Shown piece by piece: positions 55,470 through 64,000 of a DNA stretch of 64,000 nt. Origin of the DNA: Ornithodoros turicata (lineage: Eukaryota > Arthropoda > Arachnida > Ixodida > Argasidae); the NCBI RefSeq assembly GCF_037126465.1, contig NC_088203.1, positions 54,659,581 through 54,723,580 of the forward strand, written 5' to 3'. The stretch's first letter is position 1. Each line of letters opens with the position of its first letter. The position numbers were made by a program, and so were the translations under genes. The notes under the pieces are model-generated. The model saw only the letters and a program-made list of their open reading frames with translations, had not been told where the DNA came from and searched no databases.

Positions 55470-57266
55470 GGACTAGAAGTCCTTAGTACGGCTTTTTTTT
55501 TTTCTTCTTGTGCTTGTGCAAATAGTCTGCACGGTAGACCCGTTTGCTGCTCTAGGCAGAACTCATGTCTCATGCGGAAACGTCAGGACTACAAGGGGAG
55601 TCTGAAACAGCCGCGGCAAAAACTTGGGTGATGACAATTTAGGCGCCGTCATTCACACGGTCAACCACTTCATCCAGTCTTGACCAATTTTGGCGACGAG
55701 CGATGTCTGTCAATATCCTCCGTCAAGGCCCGCTATAGCTTGGTGCCTTTGAACACAAAAGCAGCGGCTCCTGGAAGGCGCCAATGAGGCATCATCACCA
55801 GTTGGTCCAAAAAACTGGCCCGTGAGAAAGCTTTAGACATAAGGTTTCCCACGGACTTGAGGAAACGCGTACTCTGATGATGTGTATCGATGATGTCAAC
55901 GACTCGGATATGAGCCATAACCGCGTTTTTAGCTTGATTTCACTGAATCGCGTCCGCCCTTGGCGACCGTAACGCCGACCAGCTTTCGGGAGAGTACCGC
56001 ATAGGGGCAACGCGCAGCGCGCGTGCACACTGTCCCTTTAAAAAATCGTAGCGTCACCGATAATCAAATACGAATCTCAATTTTTTTTCTGTGCGTCAGG
56101 AAAGGGTTTCTGCGCAACATATAAAAAAATCGCGGCAACTGTTTCATTACTATTTTTTGCTGTCGCCGGCCGTAATACAGCTAAATCGCGATACCGCCTG
56201 TGGAATGATTACAATCGGCTTCTAGCAGATTAACTCTAGAACATTGAAAATAGTATAAACAGATAGGGCATGCAATGACGAAACAAATGGTCTAGATTTC
56301 ATTATTCTCCGATGAACGGCAGCAGTACAGGAAGGCTCCCCAAAACTTCGAAGGCTCCGAGTTTTTCGCGTTTTCTTGTGAGACTTTACCATTCAAAAAA
56401 ACAAAAAAGTTTCAGTTACAAAGAGGTAGGAAGACGAATGTTCATGTAGGAGTGAGCAGGTGAAAAAATATTGTGAAGGTTGGGGAATAAATATAGGCGC
56501 ATTTTTCATCATTTCCTGTCCCCTGAAGAATACATTTAAAAAAATGGAGATGGTCAGGTTCCTTGGTTGGTCGAAATTCGCTGGTATTAGCCAGTACCCA
56601 GAGCAGCTGATACACAGTGAGAACATAGCCCCTGTGTGTTTGTCTTTTCCACCGCAGCCCTTGGGTTTCCTCCCTGATGGCTACACATGTCAGGGATAGG
56701 TTTCAGAACTGGTAGTTCCAGCCAAGTGATAATTGCTTTTCAGGGGATCATCATGCTGGCAGATGAAACACATGGTTTAAATTATTTGCAGGACAGGAAT
56801 TGCGTAGCTTCACACAAATACTACTACTACGACGGAAGAGTAGTTTCAAATCTAGCTTTTTTGTGTTCCTGACATTATCGCACAAGATGTAGTATCCACT
56901 ATGATCCTTTACATGGGGGGTATGTATACAGTGCAATCAACAGATATGTTATTTACAAATCTGTGTTTCCTACTGTGTTGAACTATAATGAAACACAGGC
57001 AGCCAAGGACAGACTTTTGATGCCCTCGACAAACATGGCAACACATTGCAGGGACTCTGGATGCTGCCTAAATTTTCCAGAACACAGAGGTCAAGGCAGC
57101 GTTTAACAAGTGGTTAGAGAAATCCAAGACAGTCGCATATGTGTAAGCACTCCGCTGTTGTATTTGCTTCTGTCCGAGATACGTTATCTCAAAGGGGACG
57201 CACGGGCACACTCAGAATGATACTAGGACTGGCTGTGAAATAGAGTGAGGAGAGGGTGAAGATATA
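55470..57266. other. gene-free stretch
   Basis: No gene recognised. A minus frame at 55733-55918 (MAHIRVVDIIDTHHQSTRFL) has protein-like composition without a known family and may be a further piece of the repeat-derived protein. Near 55214-55258 ATTACGCTATTACG-type words form a short tandem repeat just upstream of this interval. Confidence 0.4.
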
Positions 57267-58499
57267 CAGGGTGTCACAGAAAACGTGTCATTGAATTATA
57301 ATAAAAAAACTACACCACCTAGAGTCATGCGGTCAATGGCATTTGTTCTTACTGGGTTTTTGCCACCTCCTCGTGTGAATGTCGTGTAATGTAAATTTTT
57401 GCGAGCTTAAGTCGGAAATTTGCTTAGTAAAGGTCACTTTTTTACCCCACCAATGTGAAGAGCGTGTCTAATTTAGTCAAATTAATGATAATTGACAGGG
57501 ATATTCAGAAGCTATCCCATCGGAGGAAATAGGCGAACATCATGCTCTACGGAGGTCGCGCAGAACAGCGCACGATGAATTTTTCAGCGCAATCTTTGTC
57601 AGTCCGACGAAAGGAGGTTGGAAACCCAGCCCTCCCCGACATCGCACAAAGAGATAAAACTGGCACGGCTTATCACGTCCGACTTTCGCTGGGATAATGC
57701 TTTCCCTCTTCCAATTTTAGGAACTGTTACTTTTTCTACTATCACCCTGTGGGCTGGCTTCGGCATCTCCTTTCGTCGCACTGCGAGCGATTGCGCACAA
57801 AAAGTCATCGCGCGCTATGGTCCGGTGCTTCGCAAAGCACGACATTTTTTCCGATGGGATAGCTCGTGAGTATCACTGTGAATTATCATGCATTTGAGTG
57901 AATTCGGCACGCTCTTCATATTGGTGGGGTAAAAAAGTGACCTTTACTTGGCAAATTTTTTCATTTCATTTTTCATTTCATTTATTGGAACATTTGTAAA
58001 AACATGTACATCACAGGGTGGCCAAAAAGCAGCAAAAAAGCTGCTTGACTAGGGCACGACCCTTTATCACTCATCATTGATAGTTATATCAAAATCTAGC
58101 CGTAGAAAAACATATAAAGGAACATATACCCGAAATGCATGCACTGCACATTGGAAACAAATCAGCATAATCAGCTACACAATGCACCAGGTATGCTTAG
58201 TGTCCTTAGGAAGGACAATGACACATCATTAACGTGCAAATTCAGTGCGGAAAACCTGTTTAGTATATGTGGAAGGCTATAGGTTAGCGACTGGCGTCCG
58301 TAATCTGTCCTCAACTTAGGAATCAAATAGGAAATTTCCGAGTTCAGTTCGCAAATATTTACATGATTAAACTTGGAGTACATGACATTCACATTAGGAG
58401 GTGGCAAAAACCTAATAAGAACAAATGCTGTTGACCGCATGATTCTAGGTGGCGTAGTTTTTTCTTATAATTCAATGACACGTTTTCTGGGACACCCTG
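57267..58499. mobile_element. TIR element, second copy of the 10366 family
   Basis: Left end CAGGGTGTCACAGAAAACGT; right end reverse complement CAGGGTGTCCCAGAAAACGT. TA on both sides (57265-57266 and 58500-58501). The arms match 10366-11235 closely, including the GGAAACCCAGCC and GATGGGATAGCTCGTGA phrases. It is about 360 bases longer because a LINE tail has inserted at 57958. Confidence 0.9.
57958..58335 (-). mobile_element. 5'-truncated LINE inserted in a TIR element
   Basis: Compared with the first copy of the TIR element, about 375 extra bases interrupt GGCAAATTT. The minus strand of the insert reads LIPKLRTDYGRQSLTYSLPH and then ILNRFSALN, the terminal block of jockey/CR1-like LINE reverse transcriptase proteins, and it ends in a tail of GAAAT-type repeats (plus-strand TTTCATTTCATTTTTCATTT). 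The flanks GCAAATTT and GGAAATTT may be the target duplication. Confidence 0.75.
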
Positions 58500-58560
58500 T
58501 ATAACCCTTTTTTCTTGTCTGTTATTCTGTTGGTTAAATTGTCATTTGCCTAGCAGCATA

Positions 58561-59878
58561 TAAGGGGGGACCCAAAATAAACCGGAATTGTCCCCGGGAG
58601 GGCGGATTCCTTGTAATACAGGCTTTCACCACTTGCTGAGAGTTTTACGAACTGTTTTGCATCAGTGCACCAGATGGTGTTGTTGTGTAACGCTGCGTTC
58701 GGCTGCAGTGAATTCTATTTTTAGACCCCCTCAACGCGTTTGCCTATTTCATGATGGCTGATTTGCACGAACAACGTGCGGCAGTGAAATTTTGTTTCCT
58801 GTTGGGCAAAAACGCATCAGAAACGGCAGTTATGCTACAGACTGCTTACAAGGAGGTTGCTTTGAGCAAACCACAAGTGACGAATGGGTTTCTTGATTTC
58901 AGCGAGGCGAAATGTCGATTGACATTCAACCTCGTTCCGGAAGGCCTTCGACCAGCCGCACCGAAAAAAATGTCAACAGAATTCGTCAAGCCGTCTTGCA
59001 AGACCGTCGTAGAACCATTGATGAGCTTGTGGAGCTGATAGGGGTGTCGTGGAGCTCATGTCAGCGAATTTTATCCAACGATTTGCATATGAAACGAGTT
59101 GCAGCGAAATTTTTCCTCGACTGCTCACGCCCGAACAAAGAGAGAATCGCATGGCTGCGTGCCGTACATGAAGGACCAGTTGGACCCATAAATCATAATC
59201 GGAGTCGAATCTTGGTGCTACGGTTACAACCCCGAAACGAAACAGCAGTCTAGCCAATCGAAAACAGCCAGTTCCCCACAGTGGAAACAGTTCCCCACGA
59301 CCCAAGAAAGCACGACAAGTGAAGTCGCACGTCAAGACAATGGTGATCTGTTTATTTGATGTGACTGGGCTTCTGCACTCGGAATTTGTTCCGCCGGGTC
59401 AAACGGTCAACCAAAGCTTTTATTTTGAAGTTTTAAGAAGGTTGCGCCATGATCTGCGGAAGAAACGTCCCGAGTTGTGGCAGTCAGGTGACTGGTTCTT
59501 TCACCATGACAACGCACCTGCCCACACAGCGCTGAGTGTTCAGCAGTTTCTGACCAAAAATGGCATGACCCCTGTGCCCCACCCTGCCTACTCACCTGAT
59601 CTCGCCCCCTGTGACTTTTTTCTATTCCCCCGGATGAAGAAAGCCCTCAAAGACAAACGTTTCGCCGATGTCGAAGAAGTGAAACAGAAAACGGCACAAT
59701 CACTAAAAAGCATCAACGTCAACGGGCTCCAAAACTGTTTTGGGCAGTGGAAAAACATCTGGACAGGTGCATTGCATCAAAGGGAGATTACTTCGAAGGT
59801 GTTTGAAGTTAGAGCATGTAACAATAAAATCACAATTTTTTAGAAAACAATTCCGGTTTCTTTTGGGTCCCCCCCTCG
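58561..59878 (+). mobile_element. mariner transposon with near-intact TIRs
   Basis: The left TIR (TAAGGGGGGACCCAAAATAA and on) and the right TIR (reverse complement CGAGGGGGGGACCCAAAAGA and on) agree at nearly all of about 28 bases. TA flanks both ends (58559-58560 and 59879-59880), the mariner target duplication. 1318 bases is a standard mariner length. The transposase inside is broken (next entry). Confidence 0.9.
58751..59843 (+). pseudogene. mariner transposase, inactivated
   Basis: Starts MMADLHEQRAAVKFCFLLGK. The frame shifts near 58890-58915 into MSIDIQPRSGRPSTSRTEKN with the helix-turn-helix block GVSWSSCQRILSNDLHMKRV, shifts again near 59110-59190, and ends with FFHHDNAPAHTALS and YSPDLAPCDFFLFP. 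The last two catalytic aspartates are present with DD34D spacing. The first is lost: the block normally GDESW reads GVESW, with GTC at 59204-59206. A run of changes after it also destroys the SPRPKKAR-like linker. It is thus inactive, though the TIRs could still be moved in trans. Confidence 0.9.
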
Positions 59879-59880
59879 TA

Positions 59881-60111
59881 TGTGTTTATTCCAGAATCGG
59901 CTAATAAATATATCAGTTGAGAGCTAGCAGTTGCATTGTAGATGTCTCATCCTGTTCTTGGCTGAAAAAAAAAAAGACCATGGAAAAACACTAAAAGAGC
60001 GACCTGGAAAGCTGCCTGTTCTAGTGCTCACATGGAGACAATGCGACGAGGTAACATGTTCCATTCATGAACTGTACATAGTAGTACATATCACAATGGC
60101 AACCGATTATT
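59881..60111. other. short spacer
   Basis: Between the mariner end and the LINE tail; an A-run at 59967-59976 is the only notable item. Confidence 0.5.
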
Positions 60112-60224
60112 CAACAACAACAACAACTTTATTTTCGGCCTTGGAGAGTGGGGAGTTTCATCGCAACAGGCGATACTCTACCCCAGTGCTTGGTGGAATG
60201 GGGGGAATAAAATAACGAGCCCCT

Positions 60225-62525
60225 TTACAATAACGATCGAAGTCCGATGGTGTCCAGAAATGTCAGAAGAGCTTTGAGCGCAGAGCGTTGCTGGGCTGGA
60301 TTGGGCCAGGGACCAAGCAATTTCGGTAGGGAGAAAGGGCGAGAGTCCAGCTGACGAAGAGACTCGGAGAGTGTCATTCGGGAAGGTTCGTAGTGAGGGC
60401 AATGAAGAAGAATGTGCTCCAGATCCTCAAGAGCACCACAGTGGCAACAGGTGGGAGAATCAATTTGTCTCAAGCGGTAACGCCACTGAGCTGTAAAGGC
60501 CACATCGAGGCGCATGCGGTGGATTAATGCAGCATCCTGACGAGATGTGTTTCGTGGCATGCGGAAAGCGAGCATGGGATCAACTCTGTTCAACATAGAG
60601 GGGGGAAGAATGTCGGTTGTCCGTTGGCGGGAAGCCAGGGGTGTCACTAGACGTCGCAGAATTGAACGGCGGTCTCCTCTGAGCAGAACAATACGGGTCC
60701 GGTTCCGAGACGAGAGTGCTGCTTCTGCGGCGCTGTCGGCCTGCTCGTTCCCCACGACACCACAATGGGCTGGAACCCACTGGAGAACTACCCTGTGGCC
60801 TGCGGCGTAGATAGTGTGGTAAGCCATTAACACGTCGGTGACTAGGGGTGCGGATGGGCCTCGTATGCCGGAAGTTTCAATTGCTTGAAGTGCAGATTTG
60901 GAGTCTGTAAAGACTGCCCATTCCCGGGGTGGAAAATCAGCGATGTGTTGTAGAAAGAAAAGGATGGCATAGAGTTCCGCAGCTGTGGAGGAGGTTGGAT
61001 GTGAAAGGCGTCTTCCGTGCACGACGCCTTCGGATGGAATGACGAAGGCTGAGGCGGACTTGTTGTTTCGGGATGCGCCATCAGTATATGCTGCCGTAAA
61101 CGTAGAAAACTTCTCGTCTACCAGAGCATGAAAATGGGCTCGGAGGACTTGAGGGGGGACCTGATCTCTTCTTTGCAGAAGGTTTGGGAGGCGTACAAAC
61201 GTGGGCGGTACCGGGAGAGACCAGGGGGCTTCCGGCGGTATAGTGTCCTTAGTTATGAAGCCAGTGAGAGTCTGGCGTGTCCTCTGCGCTACTCGATAGA
61301 AGTCGCTTCCAGGGCGGTATCGAATTTTCCTGAGTAGCGGGTGGCGGGGAATGTGAGCACGCAAACGGAGGTAGTGCCGAGCCGTTTCCCGTTCACGGAG
61401 AACTTCAAGCGGGAGCTCACCAGCTTCAGCCAGTACTTGTCGTGTTTCAGCCATTCTGGGAACTCCGAGGCATCGACGAAGGCTTCGAGCAAACAGGGAC
61501 CGAAGCGTATTTAATGAAGTTGTTGATATCCTGTGCAGAATAGGAAGGCTGTAAAGCACAGTTGCCCTCACCAATGCCGCGTGAACCGCGAGCAGGGAAC
61601 GCTGATCACAGCCCCATCCTGGGCCAGAAAGATGTTGGATTGCGGGGAGCCATCGCTGCACTTTAGTTTCAAGGTGTTTAATGTGCCGAGCCCAGCGCAA
61701 GTCCGAGTCGATTACCACGCCAAGGAAGCGGTGAAAGCGTACTGGTTCTAGCTTCTTTGAGCCAAGCCAAAGTGGGAAATTGGCCATAGCTTTACGCGTG
61801 AAAGGGAGCTCGACACACTTTTCGGGTGAAAGGTCCATCCCGAGGTGCGTCAGGTACGTATGGATATTGTTTAAAGCGAGCTGCAGGCGGCGCTGGAGAG
61901 CCGGGCGTGATTTTCCTACTGTCCAAAGGGCGACGTCATCTGCATACACGGAGAACGACACTTTGCGAGGAATTACTGATTGTAGGCCGGCCATCACCAC
62001 GTTAAACAGTGTCGGGCTGAGAATGCTTCCTTGGGGGACTCCTTGGGGAACAGGATGCTGAGGGCTTTGGCCTTGGGACGTACGGACAGCGACAGTTCGG
62101 TCCGTAAGGAAGTCTTGGAGCCAGATGAAGAGCCGACCGGATACTCCAAACGAGCGCAAGGCATGTAGCACACAAATGTGCGAGACGGTATCATAGGCGC
62201 GCTTGATGTCGAGGAAGACCGATCGGACGATCCGTCGATGGGCTCGAGCATGTTGAACTGTAGAGACTAGGTCGAGAACTGGATCCATGGAGCTTCGGTG
62301 GCGACGAAATCCAGCCATTTCGTGAGGGAACGCACGTCGTTTTTCGAGCCACCAGTCGAGGCGATGCAGAACCATTCTCTCCATCAGTTTCCCCATACAG
62401 CTTGTCAGGCTCACCGGACGAAAGGAGGATAGGGCATTTGGGGGCTTGCCTGGTTTCAGGATGGGAACAACCAAGGCCTGCTTCCATGTATGTGGTAAAG
62501 ATCCTTGTGGTAAAGAAGGAGTAGT
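60225..62525 (-). CDS. LINE reverse transcriptase-RNase H, ORF2 C-terminal two thirds
   Basis: Uninterrupted to the stop at 60225. RT motifs in order: WKQALVVPILKPGK, FRPVSLTSCMGKLMER, SVFLDIKRAYDTVSH with its Asp, QGVPQGSILSPTLFNVVMAG and SVYADDVALW (catalytic Asp pair). RNase H follows with YTDGASRNN, AELYAILFFL, FTDSKSALQA and HCGVVGNEQADSAAE, so all four acidic or histidine positions are present. It ends with a CCHCGALEDLEHILLHC zinc motif. The N-terminal endonuclease is missing because of a deletion that joins ORF1 to the RT near 62515-62525. The catalytic parts look functional; the element cannot cut its own target. Confidence 0.88.
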   Translation of the reverse strand, partial: TTPSLPQGSLPHTWKQALVVPILKPGKPPNALSSFRPVSLTSCMGKLMERMVLHRLDWWLEKRRAFPHEMAGFRRHRSSMDPVLDLVSTVQHARAHRRIVRSVFLDIKRAYDTVSHICVLHALRSFGVSGRLFIWLQDFLTDRTVAVRTSQGQSPQHPVPQGVPQGSILSPTLFNVVMAGLQSVIPRKVSFSVYADDVALWTVGKSRPALQRRLQLALNNIHTYLTHLGMDLSPEKCVELPFTRKAMANFPLWLGSKKLEPVRFHRFLGVVIDSDLRWARHIKHLETKVQRWLPAIQHLSGPGWGCDQRSLLAVHAALVRATVLYSLPILHRISTTSLNTLRSLFARSLRRCLGVPRMAETRQVLAEAGELPLEVLRERETARHYLRLRAHIPRHPLLRKIRYRPGSDFYRVAQRTRQTLTGFITKDTIPPEAPWSLPVPPTFVRLPNLLQRRDQVPPQVLRAHFHALVDEKFSTFTAAYTDGASRNNKSASAFVIPSEGVVHGRRLSHPTSSTAAELYAILFFLQHIADFPPREWAVFTDSKSALQAIETSGIRGPSAPLVTDVLMAYHTIYAAGHRVVLQWVPAHCGVVGNEQADSAAEAALSSRNRTRIVLLRGDRRSILRRLVTPLASRQRTTDILPPSMLNRVDPMLAFRMPRNTSRQDAALIHRMRLDVAFTAQWRYRLRQIDSPTCCHCGALEDLEHILLHCPHYEPSRMTLSESLRQLDSRPFSLPKLLGPWPNPAQQRSALKALLTFLDTIGLRSLL

Positions 62526-62793
62526 CAGTAGTTGCTGGTCGAAACAGTATGGGAATACCGCCGGCTCGGTTCTTCTTGTAGGTGACAGTGGTGAACGGGT
62601 CATGAAGTGAAGTGGCAAGGTTGCTATCGTTCATCGCATCTGTCTGCTGAGGAGCTGGCGGTGCCGAAGTGTCCATGGTGTTATCGGGAACATTCACGAT
62701 CTGTGGAATGTTGGGATCACCAGAAGAAGGGCTCCCTACCCGTTGGCGTTTGGCAGGGCTGACGGGGACCTGTTGACCTGTGGTAAGTGTCAT
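62526..62793 (-). pseudogene. LINE ORF1, N-terminal fragment
   Basis: From an ATG at 62793 (MTLTTGQQVPVSPAKRQRVG) through a Ser/Pro/Thr-rich stretch to DPFTTVTYKKNRAGGIPILF, which is the start of the Gag-like ORF1 of tick LINEs as I recall them. It breaks off where the RT sequence begins and is out of frame with it. The zinc knuckles normally found later are missing. Confidence 0.6.
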
Positions 62794-62907
62794 AGAGACG
62801 TTGGACCTCCCGTCCAGATTTCGGCGGGAGGTCCGTGATGGTTCGATTTCTTTTTCAACGGCTCTGAAAAAGCCTAAGGGCGAAAGGCTGTTCCACTTCA
62901 CAACCAC

Positions 62908-63354
62908 CGATTATTCAGATTTTTCTTGAACTCCTTTGTCTTTCGGAGCTTTGATTGCCCAGCCTATTATTGGAGCTTTATCTGATTCCCCTATTTCTCA
63001 AACTGTACTGTGCTGAGATACAAAATGAGAATTGTCATATCTGCATTTGAGTACACAGGAATAATTTGTAAGTACTTTCCTTGTTGACATTAATATTTTC
63101 ACCAGGTCACAACATTGTTGATTGTTGGAAAATGTAAATAAATATATTCATTTCCTTGCCAAATGATGCACAAACGTCGTCTTTTGTCAAATCGTCGTCA
63201 AATGTCGTCTTTTCTAGTGAGATATTCCCTGTTCACCTGACATAAATGTGGAAAAGTTAAAAGGGCACAATGATGGTAGTCTAGCATTGCTTTTTGCCAC
63301 TTCACATATATTCACTGTTATTCGTGTGCACATGTAGGACTAGGAAGGTAGAGC
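62908..63354. other. AT-rich spacer between two LINEs
   Basis: No gene seen. Two AAATGTCGTC/AAATCGTCGTC-type words near 63175-63210 form a small local repeat. Confidence 0.45.
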
Positions 63355-64000
63355 ATGCGCATAAAACATAATTTCGTATGCAGTCACCCATATACCCTTA
63401 CCCAGGATGGTGGCATTGTGTGCGATCCCCCAAAAGTTAGCGAGCTTTTTGCAGCCCATTTCTCATCTGTGTATGTCGACAGGACTTTATCCTCCTATGC
63501 ACCTACCACTACAACAGCTTGCCTTTCCTTGCCCAAGATAACCGAATATGAAGTGTGTGAATCTGTGAAGCATCTTCCTTCTAAAAAGACAGCCGACATA
63601 GAAATGGTGCCTGGGTTTATAGTTAAGGGATGCTGCGATACCTTGTCTCCGGTGCTCACCCAGATCTTTAATATGTCACTTTCTCGAGGTCGTTTCCCCG
63701 ATTTTTGGAAGCAAGCAGATGTTGTTCCTGTTCATAAGGGTGGAAAGAGCGGCGATGAGAAAAATTACAGACCTATTTCTTTGTTGTGTACTTTCTCAAA
63801 GGTTTTCAAAAGAGTGCTGTTCAATTATCTTTCTGCTTACTTTTCATCTTTTTTGTGAGACACTCAGCACGGCTTTGTTAAGGCTCGCTCAGTAGAAACC
63901 AATCTAACAGTCTTTTTGGACCATGCAGCTGCTCATGTTGGTTTAGGACGCCAGGTAGATACCGTATATTTTGACTGCTCTAAAGCGTTTGATACTGTGA
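63355..64000 (+). pseudogene. jockey-like LINE reverse transcriptase, runs off the right edge
   Basis: The frame shows LTQDGGIVCDPPKVSELFAA then HFSSVYV, a KHLPSKKTADIEMVPGF block, WKQADVVPVHKGGKSGDEKN then YRPISLLCTFSKVFKRVL, and after a stop TQHGFVKARSVETNL and TVYFDCSKAFDTV, which holds the first catalytic Asp. An in-frame TGA at 63856-63858 separates the last two blocks, so this copy is probably dead. Upstream of 63355 no endonuclease is found, so the copy is 5'-truncated. The Y-x-D-D motif lies beyond the window. Confidence 0.85.

Larger units (their letters stand above)
60112..62907 (-). mobile_element. RNase H-bearing LINE with internal deletion
   Basis: The 3' end is a (TTG)n tail on the minus strand (CAA repeats at 60112-60127). 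The rest is a short 3'-UTR, an intact RT-RNase H frame, and at its 5' side the beginning of ORF1 fused to the RT. The endonuclease and most of ORF1 are missing. Related 3' tails occur at 16473-16600, and a related protein tail at 11530-11760. Confidence 0.85.

Overview
The window looks like nuclear DNA of a chelicerate, most likely a tick. I infer this from a tick-type gut legumain gene and from the mix of mobile elements: Penelope-like elements with GIY-YIG endonucleases, RNase H-bearing LINEs with trinucleotide tails, a Ty3/gypsy element, mariner, P, Kolobok, CACTA and many TIR miniatures. The species cannot be fixed by reading alone. Host gene density is very low. One complete host-type gene is visible, and almost everything else that can be recognised is transposon-derived.

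Layout. 1-9.2 kb: no gene; an 84-bp perfect palindrome (2003-2086), small TIR elements and repeats. 9.26-12.39 kb: a foldback element with TA target duplication, carrying nested insertions. 12.4-17.5 kb: no gene. 17.59-18.94 kb: complete, uninterrupted legumain ORF (+) with a TATA-like box and a poly(A) signal. 20.3-20.8 kb: a dense cluster of palindromic AACTGG/CCAGTT words. 21.6-22.0 kb: Penelope-like relic (-). 23.98-24.79 kb: hAT-like non-autonomous element. 27.2-28.1 kb: CACTA transposase relic (+). 28.4 kb: a possible first exon. 29.9-34.2 kb: decayed Kolobok-type transposase with THAP domain (-). 35.0-40.7 kb: P-element (THAP9-like) transposase relic (+), split by an apparently intact Ty3/gypsy retrotransposon (35072-39334, -) with identical 92-bp LTRs and a perfect 5-bp target duplication.

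41.8-42.9 kb: 525-bp tandem duplication. 43.3-44.8 kb: 5'-truncated Penelope-like element (+). 44.88-47.76 kb: ten near-identical 287-bp tandem repeats. 47.8-48.7 kb: a long hairpin and a gypsy deletion derivative. 49.9-50.6 kb: second foldback element. 51.9-54.7 kb: decayed LINE (-). 54.7-55.5 kb: remnant of an unnamed protein family (-). 57.3-58.5 kb: TIR element with a LINE end inserted in it. 58.56-59.88 kb: mariner with intact TIRs but a broken transposase. 60.1-62.9 kb: LINE (-) with intact RT and RNase H but an internal deletion. 63.36-64.0 kb: start of another LINE RT running off the edge (+).

No operon or shared pathway links these genes. The story is one of layered insertion: gypsy inside a P-element exon, a LINE inside a TIR element, and small TIR elements plus a LINE end inside a foldback element. 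No clearly novel cellular system was found. The most unusual structures are the palindromic cluster at 20.3 kb, the homogeneous 287-bp array, and the young short-LTR gypsy element.
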